DNA from: Clostridiales bacterium
GTDB lineage: Bacteria > Bacillota > Clostridia > Lachnospirales > WQUN01
Direction: 5' to 3'
NCBI GenBank assembly: GCA_031269415.1
Contig: JAISZF010000297.1
Span: 1-6,835 of the forward strand
Length of the DNA stretch: 6,835 bases
The position numbers were made by a program, and so were the translations under genes. Positions 1 through 6,030 of this stretch are shown piece by piece. The notes below the pieces were generated by a model. That model saw nothing but the letters and a program-made list of their open reading frames with translations, was not told the DNA's origin and did not search any database. Numbering within the stretch: the stretch's first letter is position 1; each line of letters starts with the position of its first letter.

Positions 1-411
1 ATTTATAAATTCCGCACGATGCGCGCGGACACACCTCAGGACGTTCCCACGCACCTTCTGGAAAACCCCGATCAGTACGTTACAAAGATGGGGCGCTTCC
101 TGCGCCGCACCAGTCTGGATGAACTGCCTCAGCTCCTCAACATACTCCGCGGGGAAATGTCTGTGGTAGGTCCCAGGCCCGCTTTATGGAATCAGTATGA
201 TCTCGTGCGCCTGCGTGAGAATAACGGCGCTAACAGCCTCCGCCCCGGGCTGACTGGATGGGCGCAGGTTAACGGGCGCGACGAACTGCCCATACCCGTC
301 AAGGCGCGGCTGGACGGTGAGTACGTTGAAAGAATGAGCCTGTCGTTCGATTGGAAGATCATTATGATGACCATAAAAAAGGTATCCACCGCCGAGGGCG
401 TCAAACGGTGA
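1..411 (+). CDS. Initiating sugar (phosphoglycosyl) transferase, C-terminal part (5' truncated by window)
   Basis: This is the last 136 residues of a bacterial sugar transferase of the monotopic phosphoglycosyl transferase family (WcaJ/PglC type). Such enzymes move a sugar-1-phosphate from a UDP-sugar to undecaprenyl phosphate at the inner face of the membrane, the first step of exopolysaccharide or glycan assembly. The reading frame is open from base 1, so the N-terminal part, including any membrane helices, lies outside the window. Visible family motifs are KFRTM (residues 3-7), the LDEL catalytic Asp-Glu dyad (D40-E41 of the visible part), SVVGPRP, and RPGLTGWAQVNGRD. The stop (409-411) overlaps the GTG start of the epimerase gene, pointing to translational coupling in a polysaccharide operon. 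The sugar substrate cannot be told from the sequence. Confidence 0.93.
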   Translation: MYKFRTMRADTPQDVPTHLLENPDQYVTKMGRFLRRTSLDELPQLLNILRGEMSVVGPRPALWNQYDLVRLRENNGANSLRPGLTGWAQVNGRDELPIPVKARLDGEYVERMSLSFDWKIIMMTIKKVSTAEGVKR

Positions 412-1193
412 GTGTACTTATCACGGGAGTGAGAGGATATGTGGCGGGGCATTTGAAAGACGCGCTGCGCGAAAACGGCTGGGAATGCGAAGCCCTGTCG
501 CTGCGCGAAGGGCTGCCGGATCTCAGCGGATTCGACACAATCATTCACTGCGCGGCGCTGGTCCATTCCAAAGAAAAGGATCCGGACACCTTCTATCTGA
601 TAAATACGAAACTCACCGCCGCGTTGGCGGAGAAAGCCAAAAATCAAGGCGTAAAGCGGTTTGTTTTTATGAGTACCATGGCGGTTTACGGCGTTTCCGA
701 CAGTCTGAGCGGCACAGCTCTCATAGACAGCAAGACGCTTGAAAAACCGGTGACGCTCTACGGCAAGAGCAAGCTTCTGGCCGAAAACAAGCTTCGCGGT
801 TTGGCGGACGAGGAGTTCACGGTATTCATACTGCGTCTGCCCATGGTTTACGGCGAAGGCGCGCCGGGGAATTACGCGAGGCTGTGCCGACTCGTGAGGA
901 TAACCCCTGTTTTTCCCAAGGTTTTAAACGAGCGCAGTATGATAAGTATAGAAAATCTGCGGAATTGTGTGGTTTCATTGCTGAATGATACCGGAGGGGC
1001 AAACGGATATGTAAGAGTTATGTGCCCGCGGGATCCTGAGCCTGTCTGTACTTCGGAGCTGGCTGTAAGCATAGCGGCCGGACAGGGCAAGTCATTGCGT
1101 CTGTCGCCGTTTCTGGGGCGATTGGTTCTGTTGTTTCCTTTGAAGCCGGTACGTAAATTGTTCGGCGGTCTGAAGTACGCGCCGGATCTTTAG
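408..1193 (+). CDS. NAD-dependent epimerase/dehydratase (extended SDR family)
   Basis: A 261-residue nucleotide-sugar epimerase/dehydratase of the extended short-chain dehydrogenase family, probably acting on a UDP-sugar for the polysaccharide made by the upstream transferase. The N-terminal Rossmann motif is TGVRGYVAGHL (residues 6-16, with Ala at the third glycine position). The segment IIHCAALVH (45-53) follows, then STMAVYG (89-95) and the catalytic YGKSK (Y118, K122). RLPMVYG (143-149) is the usual substrate-side motif. I chose GTG at 408 because it overlaps the previous stop as GTGA, has GAGGG (394-398) at good spacing, and places the Rossmann strand at the N-terminus. An in-frame ATG at 351 would add 19 non-homologous residues. 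The protein is somewhat short for the family (often about 300 residues), with the C-terminal lobe trimmed. Exact substrate unknown. Confidence 0.9.
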   Translation: MSVLITGVRGYVAGHLKDALRENGWECEALSLREGLPDLSGFDTIIHCAALVHSKEKDPDTFYLINTKLTAALAEKAKNQGVKRFVFMSTMAVYGVSDSLSGTALIDSKTLEKPVTLYGKSKLLAENKLRGLADEEFTVFILRLPMVYGEGAPGNYARLCRLVRITPVFPKVLNERSMISIENLRNCVVSLLNDTGGANGYVRVMCPRDPEPVCTSELAVSIAAGQGKSLRLSPFLGRLVLLFPLKPVRKLFGGLKYAPDL

Positions 1194-1224
1194 AAAAGCA
1201 CAGCGCCGCGCCGCCGTGCTTTTT
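1194..1224 (+). terminator. Rho-independent terminator after the epimerase gene
   Basis: The left arm AAAAGCAC (1194-1201) pairs perfectly with GTGCTTTT (1216-1223). Beyond one A/C mismatch the stem continues with GCG (1203-1205) against CGC (1212-1214) around a six-base loop, and the right arm runs into a T tract. It starts directly after the epimerase stop and so closes the polysaccharide operon. It ends only 24 bases before the next gene's start. Confidence 0.88.
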
Positions 1225-1248
1225 ATTCGCTTGAGGGGGAAAGGGTTA

Positions 1249-2496
1249 GTGGATAAGAAAGAACTGGTATCAGCGATCATCAAATGCTTTGTTATCTTAA
1301 TCGCGGCGGTTGCTTGCGTAAGCGCCGTATTCTATTTTTGGGACACAATAAAAAAACACGCGGGGGATATTAAGGATCTCGTGATTTCCGAGCCGACGCC
1401 GGAACCCACGCCGGAGCCGACGCTGGAAGCGTCCGTCAGCGAAGTTCTCCCATCACCGACACCGGATCCGTCCGCCCCGCCGCTGATTGACTATCTCGGA
1501 GAGGGAAATAATTTGGAACTGCCCGTGAACGGCGCGAGCGGATATGCCTCCGTTGAGACGGAGCTTTACGAATCGCCGGAAGGGGAGGCCATAGACACGC
1601 TGGAACCCGGCCAAGGCTTTACGATACAGGAGGAAACAGGTGATTGGTGGCGGGTTGTATATGACGGCGGCGAAGGATGGGTAAGGCATAAAATATGTAT
1701 GATCAATCTGCCGGATGTAATCCCTTCAATTGTATACGATAACAGCAACGCCGACTCGTCAAGATTCAAGTCGTCCGGCGTGGAATTGCTGGGTATCACT
1801 GGGCTGGCGCTGTACCAGTCGTACGGGTATAACGCCCGTCTTGACAGGGACGAATTCACGGTGCCCGTCCTCTACGCGATGGCGCCCAAGATATGCGAGG
1901 CGCAGCAGCTTGCGCTCGCCGACGGGAATACCCTTATTATATATGAGGCGTTCAGGCCGCTTTCCGTGCAAAACGAGATATCCGATACTTTGGATGCCTT
2001 GGCCGCGGCGAATCCCGCCGTTAACGAAGGCCTTTCGACCCCGCCGTGGTCTATCAGGTGGTTTATCGCGAATGGGCTTTCCACGCATCAGCAGGGCTGC
2101 GCCATTGATGTGAGCCTTGGCGACGCGGCGTCGCAAAGCCCGAAAAACGCGGGTGATTATACATATATGGCGCCGGATTCATACGAGGAATATGCTATGC
2201 CGACAGAGATGCATGAGCTCAGTACGGCAGCCGTCGCTTTCAAAACCCCTGTGCAGCCTCGGGTTGCAGACATTTGGCGGGGCGTTGAATCGTCGGAAAC
2301 GATGAACAATTCCGCTATTCTTCTGCGGAAGTACTGTACGGACGCGGGGCTTACGCCGCTGTCGTCGGAATGGTGGCATTTCGACGATGTGGATTGCTTG
2401 GACTCCGAGTCGGGAGGAGATTATTTTATTAGTGAAAACTACAGCGAGCCGCCTGAAGGATATATAAGCGAAGTTGTAGACAGCAGGGGGAATTAG
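1249..2496 (+). CDS. Membrane-anchored SH3-domain M15 peptidase (VanX-like D-Ala-D-Ala dipeptidase/carboxypeptidase)
   Basis: A 415-residue extracytoplasmic zinc peptidase, likely acting on D-alanyl-D-alanine or peptidoglycan stem peptides. Domains in order: a short cytoplasmic tail, one membrane helix (about 9-31), a Pro/Thr/Glu linker with PTPEPTPEPT repeats (49-75), a bacterial SH3 domain (about 97-153, including GDWWRVVY and GEGWV), then the M15 catalytic domain (about 175-385). Catalytic signatures are FRP with R236, STHQQGCAID (zinc ligands H280 and D287) and SEWWHF (base E374, zinc ligand H377). The H-to-D and E-to-H spacings equal those of VanX (H116/D123, E181/H184), supporting subfamily M15D, but the segment between the two motifs is about 29 residues longer. 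GTG at 1249 is chosen for its strong upstream GAGGGGG and AAAGGG. An in-frame GTG at 1216 lies inside the terminator stem. The next gene starts 2 nt after the stop. Confidence 0.88.
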   Translation: MDKKELVSAIIKCFVILIAAVACVSAVFYFWDTIKKHAGDIKDLVISEPTPEPTPEPTLEASVSEVLPSPTPDPSAPPLIDYLGEGNNLELPVNGASGYASVETELYESPEGEAIDTLEPGQGFTIQEETGDWWRVVYDGGEGWVRHKICMINLPDVIPSIVYDNSNADSSRFKSSGVELLGITGLALYQSYGYNARLDRDEFTVPVLYAMAPKICEAQQLALADGNTLIIYEAFRPLSVQNEISDTLDALAAANPAVNEGLSTPPWSIRWFIANGLSTHQQGCAIDVSLGDAASQSPKNAGDYTYMAPDSYEEYAMPTEMHELSTAAVAFKTPVQPRVADIWRGVESSETMNNSAILLRKYCTDAGLTPLSSEWWHFDDVDCLDSESGGDYFISENYSEPPEGYISEVVDSRGN

Positions 2497-2498
2497 AA

Positions 2499-3245
2499 TT
2501 GGACTTAATCGCGGATCTGCATACCCATACTATAGCCAGCAGGCACGCGTACAGCACTCTTCTGGAGAATGCCGCTTACGCCGCGAAAGCGCAGTTGTTA
2601 GTGCTGGGAATCTCCGACCACGCGCCCGGTATGCCCGAGACCACCAGCAGGAGCTATTTCTTCAATGTAAAGGTATGGCCGCGCGAGCTGTTTGGGATTC
2701 AAATATTGCGCGGCGCGGAGGCGAATATATTGGATCGTTCCGGAGAGATTGATTTATCGGATGAAGTACTCGAAAGGCTGGACTATGTAATCGCCAGCAT
2801 TCATCAGGGGATGTTTCCGTCTGAACTTGGGGAGGAGGCGAACACAGACGCCGCGATAGCGGCTATGGCTCATTCGAAAGTCTGCGCGATAGGGCACCCG
2901 GACGACGGGCGCTTTCCGATGGATTACGGCAGACTGGCGAAAGCGGCTAAATTCCATAATAAAGCGCTTGAGCTGAACGAATCGTCGCTTTCGCCGTTAA
3001 CTTCCCGTGTAAACGGGGAAAGAAACGCCATGGATATGCTGGAAGCGTGCAAACGGGAATCGGCCTGGGTTATCGTGAGTTCAGACAGCCATATCGCCAT
3101 AAGCATAGGGTTCTTCAGCCGGGCGAAGTATCTGCTTGAGAAATGCGCTTTTCCGGCGAGGCTTGTGGTGAATTCCTCGGCGCGCAGGCTGAACGAATTC
3201 TTCAGGCGGTCGATATCGCTGGATATGAATTATAAAGGGATGTAA
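2499..3245 (+). CDS. PHP-domain metal-dependent phosphoesterase (YcdX / histidinol-phosphatase-like)
   Basis: A 248-residue protein of the PHP superfamily, trinuclear-metal phosphoesterases that include YcdX and HisK-type histidinol phosphatases. Probable metal ligands are all visible: HTH (H8, H10), H16, SDH (D40, H41), E74 in RGAEANI, H102 in SIHQG, H133 in GHPDD, and D196/H198 in SSDSHIA. The length is that of a stand-alone YcdX-like enzyme, with no polymerase or kinase domain. The start is TTG (2499), supported by AGGGGG at 2485-2490 and by the first metal motif at residue 8. An ATG start would fall after essential residues. It lies 2 nt after the M15 gene and 4 nt before moaC. The substrate is unknown, and no histidine biosynthesis gene is nearby to support a histidinol-phosphatase role. 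Confidence 0.88.
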   Translation: MDLIADLHTHTIASRHAYSTLLENAAYAAKAQLLVLGISDHAPGMPETTSRSYFFNVKVWPRELFGIQILRGAEANILDRSGEIDLSDEVLERLDYVIASIHQGMFPSELGEEANTDAAIAAMAHSKVCAIGHPDDGRFPMDYGRLAKAAKFHNKALELNESSLSPLTSRVNGERNAMDMLEACKRESAWVIVSSDSHIAISIGFFSRAKYLLEKCAFPARLVVNSSARRLNEFFRRSISLDMNYKGM

Positions 3246-3249
3246 GCTC

Positions 3250-3738
3250 ATGGATAAATTTACTCATCTGGACGAGCAGGGCCGCGCGGTGATGGTGGAC
3301 GTCGGCGCGAAGGAGCGGACAGCGCGGCGCGCTAAGGCTTCAGGCTCTATAAGAATGAACGCGGAGTGCTACGGCGCCGTGAAGCGGGGGCAGACGCAAA
3401 AGGGGGATGTGCTGGGAACCGCCCGTATTGCCGGCATTATGGCGGTCAAGCGGACTTCCTCCCTTATTCCGCTGTGCCATAACCTGCTGATTGAGCAGGC
3501 GGCTGTGGAATTTGAATTTGACGATCAGGGATATTCCATTACCGCCGAATGTTCGGTGAAAACAACAGGGGCTACAGGCGTGGAGATGGAAGCCCTTACC
3601 GGCGTGAGCATCGCGTTGCTCACGATCTGCGATATGTGTAAGGCAATGGATAAAGGTATGGAGATAAGCGGAATACGTCTGCTGGAAAAATCCGGCGGTA
3701 AAAGCGGGACATTTATAAATCCAAGGGTTGATTTATGA
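3250..3738 (+). CDS. moaC: Cyclic pyranopterin monophosphate synthase MoaC
   Basis: A complete 162-residue MoaC, the cytoplasmic enzyme that converts the MoaA product 3',8-cyclo-GTP into cyclic pyranopterin monophosphate in molybdenum cofactor synthesis. The residues I recall as the active site of E. coli MoaC fall at identical numbers here: K51, H77 (in IPLCHNL), E112 and E114 (in TGVEMEALTG), D128 and K131 (in CDMCKAMDKGM). The C-terminal SGGKSG is also typical. The start is ATG 3250, with AAAGGGA (3234-3240) ahead. Its stop overlaps the moaA start as ATGA, so the two are likely translationally coupled, as fits consecutive enzymes of one pathway. Confidence 0.98.
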   Translation: MDKFTHLDEQGRAVMVDVGAKERTARRAKASGSIRMNAECYGAVKRGQTQKGDVLGTARIAGIMAVKRTSSLIPLCHNLLIEQAAVEFEFDDQGYSITAECSVKTTGATGVEMEALTGVSIALLTICDMCKAMDKGMEISGIRLLEKSGGKSGTFINPRVDL

Positions 3739-4697
3739 GGGATTCTTTCGGTCGGGAAATAGATTATCTGCGTGTGTCCGTCACGGACCGCTGCAATTTA
3801 CGCTGTAAATACTGTATGCCGGAGGATCTGCAGTTTATTCCTCATGATAACATCCTGCGATATGAGGAGATACTGCGGATCTGCGAGGCAGCGGCGAGGC
3901 TCGGCATCCGGATCATTAAGATGACGGGAGGAGAACCCTTGGTGCGCAAAGGCTGCGTGGATTTTATAAAAGCCCTGAAATCCCTTCCGGGAATAGAGCG
4001 TGTGACGCTGACCACTAACGCCGTTCTATTGGAACCGTATATAAACATTTTGGCCGGGATAAAGCTGGATTGCGTAAACATCAGTTTGGACAGCCTCGAC
4101 GCAGCGACATACGCGCGAATCACCGGACGGGACGCGTTTCCGTCCGTCTGGTGTTCACTGCGAAAAGCGGTGGAATCAGGGCTGCGCGTAAAGATCAACT
4201 GCGTCCCGATCAGGGGAGTAAACGAGAACGACATTCTGCCTATCGCGCGGCTCGCGGAAGAATATCCGATAGACGCGCGTTTCATTGAACTGATGCCCAC
4301 AACCTCCGGCGGACATATGGATGGCATAACCGGAGCCGAGGTTTTCGCCAGATTGCTGAGCGCATACCCGGACTTAACGCCCGACGCGGCGGTCAGAGGG
4401 TTCGGCCCGGCGCGCTATTATAAGAGCGGGAAACTGAAGGGCGGCATTGGTTTTATCAACGCGCTGGGCGACTGCTTCTGCCCCGGCTGCAACAGGGTAC
4501 GCCTGACAAGCGAGGGTTTTTTGAAATTGTGCCTGTATCATGACGGCGGGCTTGATCTGCGGATAATGATACGAAGCGGAGCGAACGACGCGGAAATAGA
4601 ATCCGCGATAGCGGGCGCGATTTATAACAAGCCGGAGCGGCATTTGTTTGGAAGCGCGCGGACGGGGATTGAAAGGATGTCGAGGATAGGAGGATAA
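3735..4697 (+). CDS. moaA: GTP 3',8-cyclase MoaA (radical SAM)
   Basis: A complete 320-residue MoaA, which uses radical S-adenosylmethionine chemistry to turn GTP into 3',8-cyclo-GTP, the first step of molybdenum cofactor synthesis. The N-terminal radical SAM cluster motif is C20-x3-C24-x2-C27 (TDRCNLRCKYC). MTGGEPLVR (63-71) is the SAM-binding GGEP motif, and NISLDSL follows at 115-121. The second, GTP-binding [4Fe-4S] cluster is held by C249, C252 and C266 (FCPGCNRVRLTSEGFLKLCL), with R254 and R256 in the GTP site. KPERHLF (299-305) and the C-terminal Gly-Gly pair, needed for catalysis in the family, are present. The length is usual, and nothing appears broken. It overlaps moaC by 4 nt and ends 1 nt before the fusion gene. 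Confidence 0.98.
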   Translation: MRDSFGREIDYLRVSVTDRCNLRCKYCMPEDLQFIPHDNILRYEEILRICEAAARLGIRIIKMTGGEPLVRKGCVDFIKALKSLPGIERVTLTTNAVLLEPYINILAGIKLDCVNISLDSLDAATYARITGRDAFPSVWCSLRKAVESGLRVKINCVPIRGVNENDILPIARLAEEYPIDARFIELMPTTSGGHMDGITGAEVFARLLSAYPDLTPDAAVRGFGPARYYKSGKLKGGIGFINALGDCFCPGCNRVRLTSEGFLKLCLYHDGGLDLRIMIRSGANDAEIESAIAGAIYNKPERHLFGSARTGIERMSRIGG

Positions 4698-4698
4698 A

Positions 4699-5643
4699 AT
4701 GGCAGGGGAAACCGGTATAGTGAAAGCGGTTTGCGTAAGTGAAACCAGAGGCGTTCAGAAGGGCAATGTAAACAGCGCCCGCCTGAAAATCGGCTGGGGC
4801 GTGGAGAACGACGCCCACGGGGGAGACTGGCACCGACAGGTCAGCTTATTGTCTTATGACAGTATACGACGGTTCAACGAACTTGGGGCGGGCGTGGATC
4901 ACGGGGATTTCGGCGAGAATCTGGTTGTGGAAGGAATAGACTTCCGCGGTCTGCCCGTAGGAACGGTTTTAAAATGCGGTGATTGTTTGCTGGAAATCAC
5001 GCAAATCGGCAAGGAATGCCATACCCATTGTCAGATATACCGCAAAATGGGCGACTGTATTATGCCGCGTGAGGGCGTTTTTGCCCGCGTGTTAAAGGAA
5101 GGGGACGTTTCCGCGGGTGACATAATGAAGATTGTCGAACAAGCCGACCGGCGATTTCGCGCGGCGGTTGTGACGCTCAGCGACAAAGGTTCGAGAGAGG
5201 AACGCGAGGATCAAAGCGGCCCGCTTATCGCGCGTATATTAGAGGAAGCTGGTTATCGTGTCGAGGCGCGGGTTCTGCTTCCGGACGAGCGGAAACAGAT
5301 CGAGACGGAATTGATAAACCTCGCGGACAGGCGAAGAGTGGATTTGGTCCTGACTACCGGCGGCACCGGTTTTTCCCGCCGTGACGTAACGCCGGAGGCG
5401 ACTATTGCCGTCGCCGAGCGCATGGCGCCCGGGGTCGCGGAGGCTATTCGGGCCAATTCGCTGCGGATCACAGGACGAGCTATGCTGAGCCGCGGGGTGT
5501 CGGCGATACGCGGCGGCACGCTGATTGTTAATCTGCCGGGCAGCCCGAAGGCGGTTCGTGAAAGTCTGGAGTATGTTTTGCCCCATTTGGCGCACGGGCT
5601 TGAGATCCTGCGGGGAGACGCCTCGGAATGCGGAGGGCGGTAA
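4699..5643 (+). CDS. MOSC domain - MogA/MoaB molybdopterin adenylyltransferase fusion
   Basis: A 314-residue two-domain protein. Residues 1 to about 147 are a MOSC domain (family linked to sulfur handling in molybdenum cofactor biology). It has HGDFGENLVVEGID (68-81) and a cysteine-rich GKECHTHCQIYRKMGDC stretch (C107, C111, C120) that probably holds the sulfur-carrying cysteine. Residues about 153-310 are a MogA/MoaB domain that adenylylates molybdopterin to prepare it for molybdate insertion. Its motifs are LSDKGSREEREDQSG (160-174), TTGGTGFSRRDVTPEAT (219-235) and LPGSPKAVRE (279-288). AGGAGG (4688-4693) sits 5 nt before the ATG. The gene follows moaA by 1 nt. Similar fusions occur in Clostridia, to my knowledge. 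Whether the MOSC half sulfurates the cofactor or only delivers it to a target enzyme is not decided by the sequence. Confidence 0.93.
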   Translation: MAGETGIVKAVCVSETRGVQKGNVNSARLKIGWGVENDAHGGDWHRQVSLLSYDSIRRFNELGAGVDHGDFGENLVVEGIDFRGLPVGTVLKCGDCLLEITQIGKECHTHCQIYRKMGDCIMPREGVFARVLKEGDVSAGDIMKIVEQADRRFRAAVVTLSDKGSREEREDQSGPLIARILEEAGYRVEARVLLPDERKQIETELINLADRRRVDLVLTTGGTGFSRRDVTPEATIAVAERMAPGVAEAIRANSLRITGRAMLSRGVSAIRGGTLIVNLPGSPKAVRESLEYVLPHLAHGLEILRGDASECGGR

Positions 5644-5653
5644 CGGATAGTCA

Positions 5654-5664
5654 TGGTATAATAC
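5654..5664 (+). promoter_or_regulatory. Extended -10 promoter-like site with small palindrome before the Phd antitoxin gene
   Basis: TGG followed by a perfect TATAAT (5657-5662) forms a consensus extended -10 element. No convincing -35 hexamer is seen at the usual spacing, which an extended -10 can tolerate. The box lies inside the 9-bp palindrome GTAT-A-ATAC (5656-5664), a plausible part of an antitoxin-bound autoregulatory operator. Caution: a start site about 7 nt downstream would fall at the GGAGG ribosome site (5666-5670), leaving a leader of roughly 12 nt. The site is therefore probable, not certain. Confidence 0.5.
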
Positions 5665-5680
5665 TGGAGGACATGCTGAT

Positions 5681-5923
5681 ATGAATATAAATGTTGAAAA
5701 CCTTGTTTCTATCTCGGAAGCGAATCAGAACTTTTCGCGGATTGCCCGTCTTGTGGACGAACACGGAACTGCCGTTATCCTGAAGAACAACGCGCCGCGC
5801 TATGTTCTTTTGGACTACGGTCTGTTCCATAAAAACGCCGATGCGGACGATGAGAGCGTTGACGCGGTTGCTAGGCGCATTTTGGCGGAACACATCAAGG
5901 CGTTTGAGGAACTTGTGAAATGA
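5681..5923 (+). CDS. Phd/YefM-family antitoxin
   Basis: An 80-residue protein of the Phd/YefM antitoxin family. These bind their own promoter as dimers through the N-terminal domain and neutralise a Doc, Fic or RelE-type toxin through a C-terminal helix. The N-terminal fold signature is visible: SISEANQNFSRIARLVDEHGTAVILKN is the helix-strand core (residues 10-36, not continuous with any other family), followed by PRYVLLDY (39-46). The acidic DADDES linker and C-terminal helix (about 57-80) form the toxin-binding tail. ATG 5681 has GGAGG at 5666-5670. The length is normal and the gene looks intact. Its stop overlaps the ATG of a short toxin-like reading frame (ATGA), the classic antitoxin-toxin arrangement, but that frame is broken, so this antitoxin appears to be without its partner here. 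Confidence 0.88.
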   Translation: MNINVENLVSISEANQNFSRIARLVDEHGTAVILKNNAPRYVLLDYGLFHKNADADDESVDAVARRILAEHIKAFEELVK

Positions 5924-6030
5924 TAACGCTGAACAAGGAGCAGATATCAGCCGCGCGCCGGGGAGCGAACAACATTTTTATACCTTGCGGTACACTATTA
6001 TTATATGCCAACACCGGGAAAAATCAATAG
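5920..6030 (+). pseudogene. Truncated N-terminal remnant of a Doc-type toxin gene
   Basis: The ATG at 5920 overlaps the antitoxin stop (ATGA) and has GAGGA (5906-5910) at proper spacing, exactly where doc starts in phd-doc operons. The first ten residues, MITLNKEQIS, resemble the start of Doc/Fic-family toxins. After about base 5950 the resemblance ends. The remaining 26 residues are unlike Doc, with no TGG, HPFxDGNKR or other Fic motif, and the frame closes at TAG 6028-6030 after 36 codons, against roughly 125 in a full toxin. The active-site region is nowhere in the window. I read this as a toxin gene lost by deletion or replacement, leaving its translation start. It might instead be a small unrelated coding sequence; the evidence is only ten residues plus position. 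Confidence 0.55.

Noticed and set aside
351..407. Upstream ATG extension of the epimerase
   Set aside because: It would add 19 polar residues encoded within the transferase gene before the Rossmann strand; GTG 408 has better spacing to a ribosome site and a GTGA overlap.
192..647. Open frame of 151 codons on the - strand across the transferase/epimerase junction
   Set aside because: It is antisense to two well-supported genes and its translation has no domain-like pattern.
1216..1248. Earlier GTG start for the M15 peptidase
   Set aside because: The codon is in the right arm of the terminator hairpin and has no ribosome site; GTG 1249 follows GAGGGGG/AAAGGG.
2440..3250. Molybdenum cofactor riboswitch upstream of moaC/moaA
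   Set aside because: The genes are packed with 2-4 nt gaps, so there is no untranslated leader able to hold such an element.
3842..4327. Long open frame (161 codons) on the - strand
   Set aside because: It lies wholly inside moaA, has no recognisable motif, and is what GC-biased codons of moaA produce on the opposite strand.
5615..5645. Terminator at the end of the MOSC-MogA gene
   Set aside because: The CGCCTC / GAGGGCG pairing is imperfect, lies within coding sequence and has no T tract, so read-through into the antitoxin gene remains possible.
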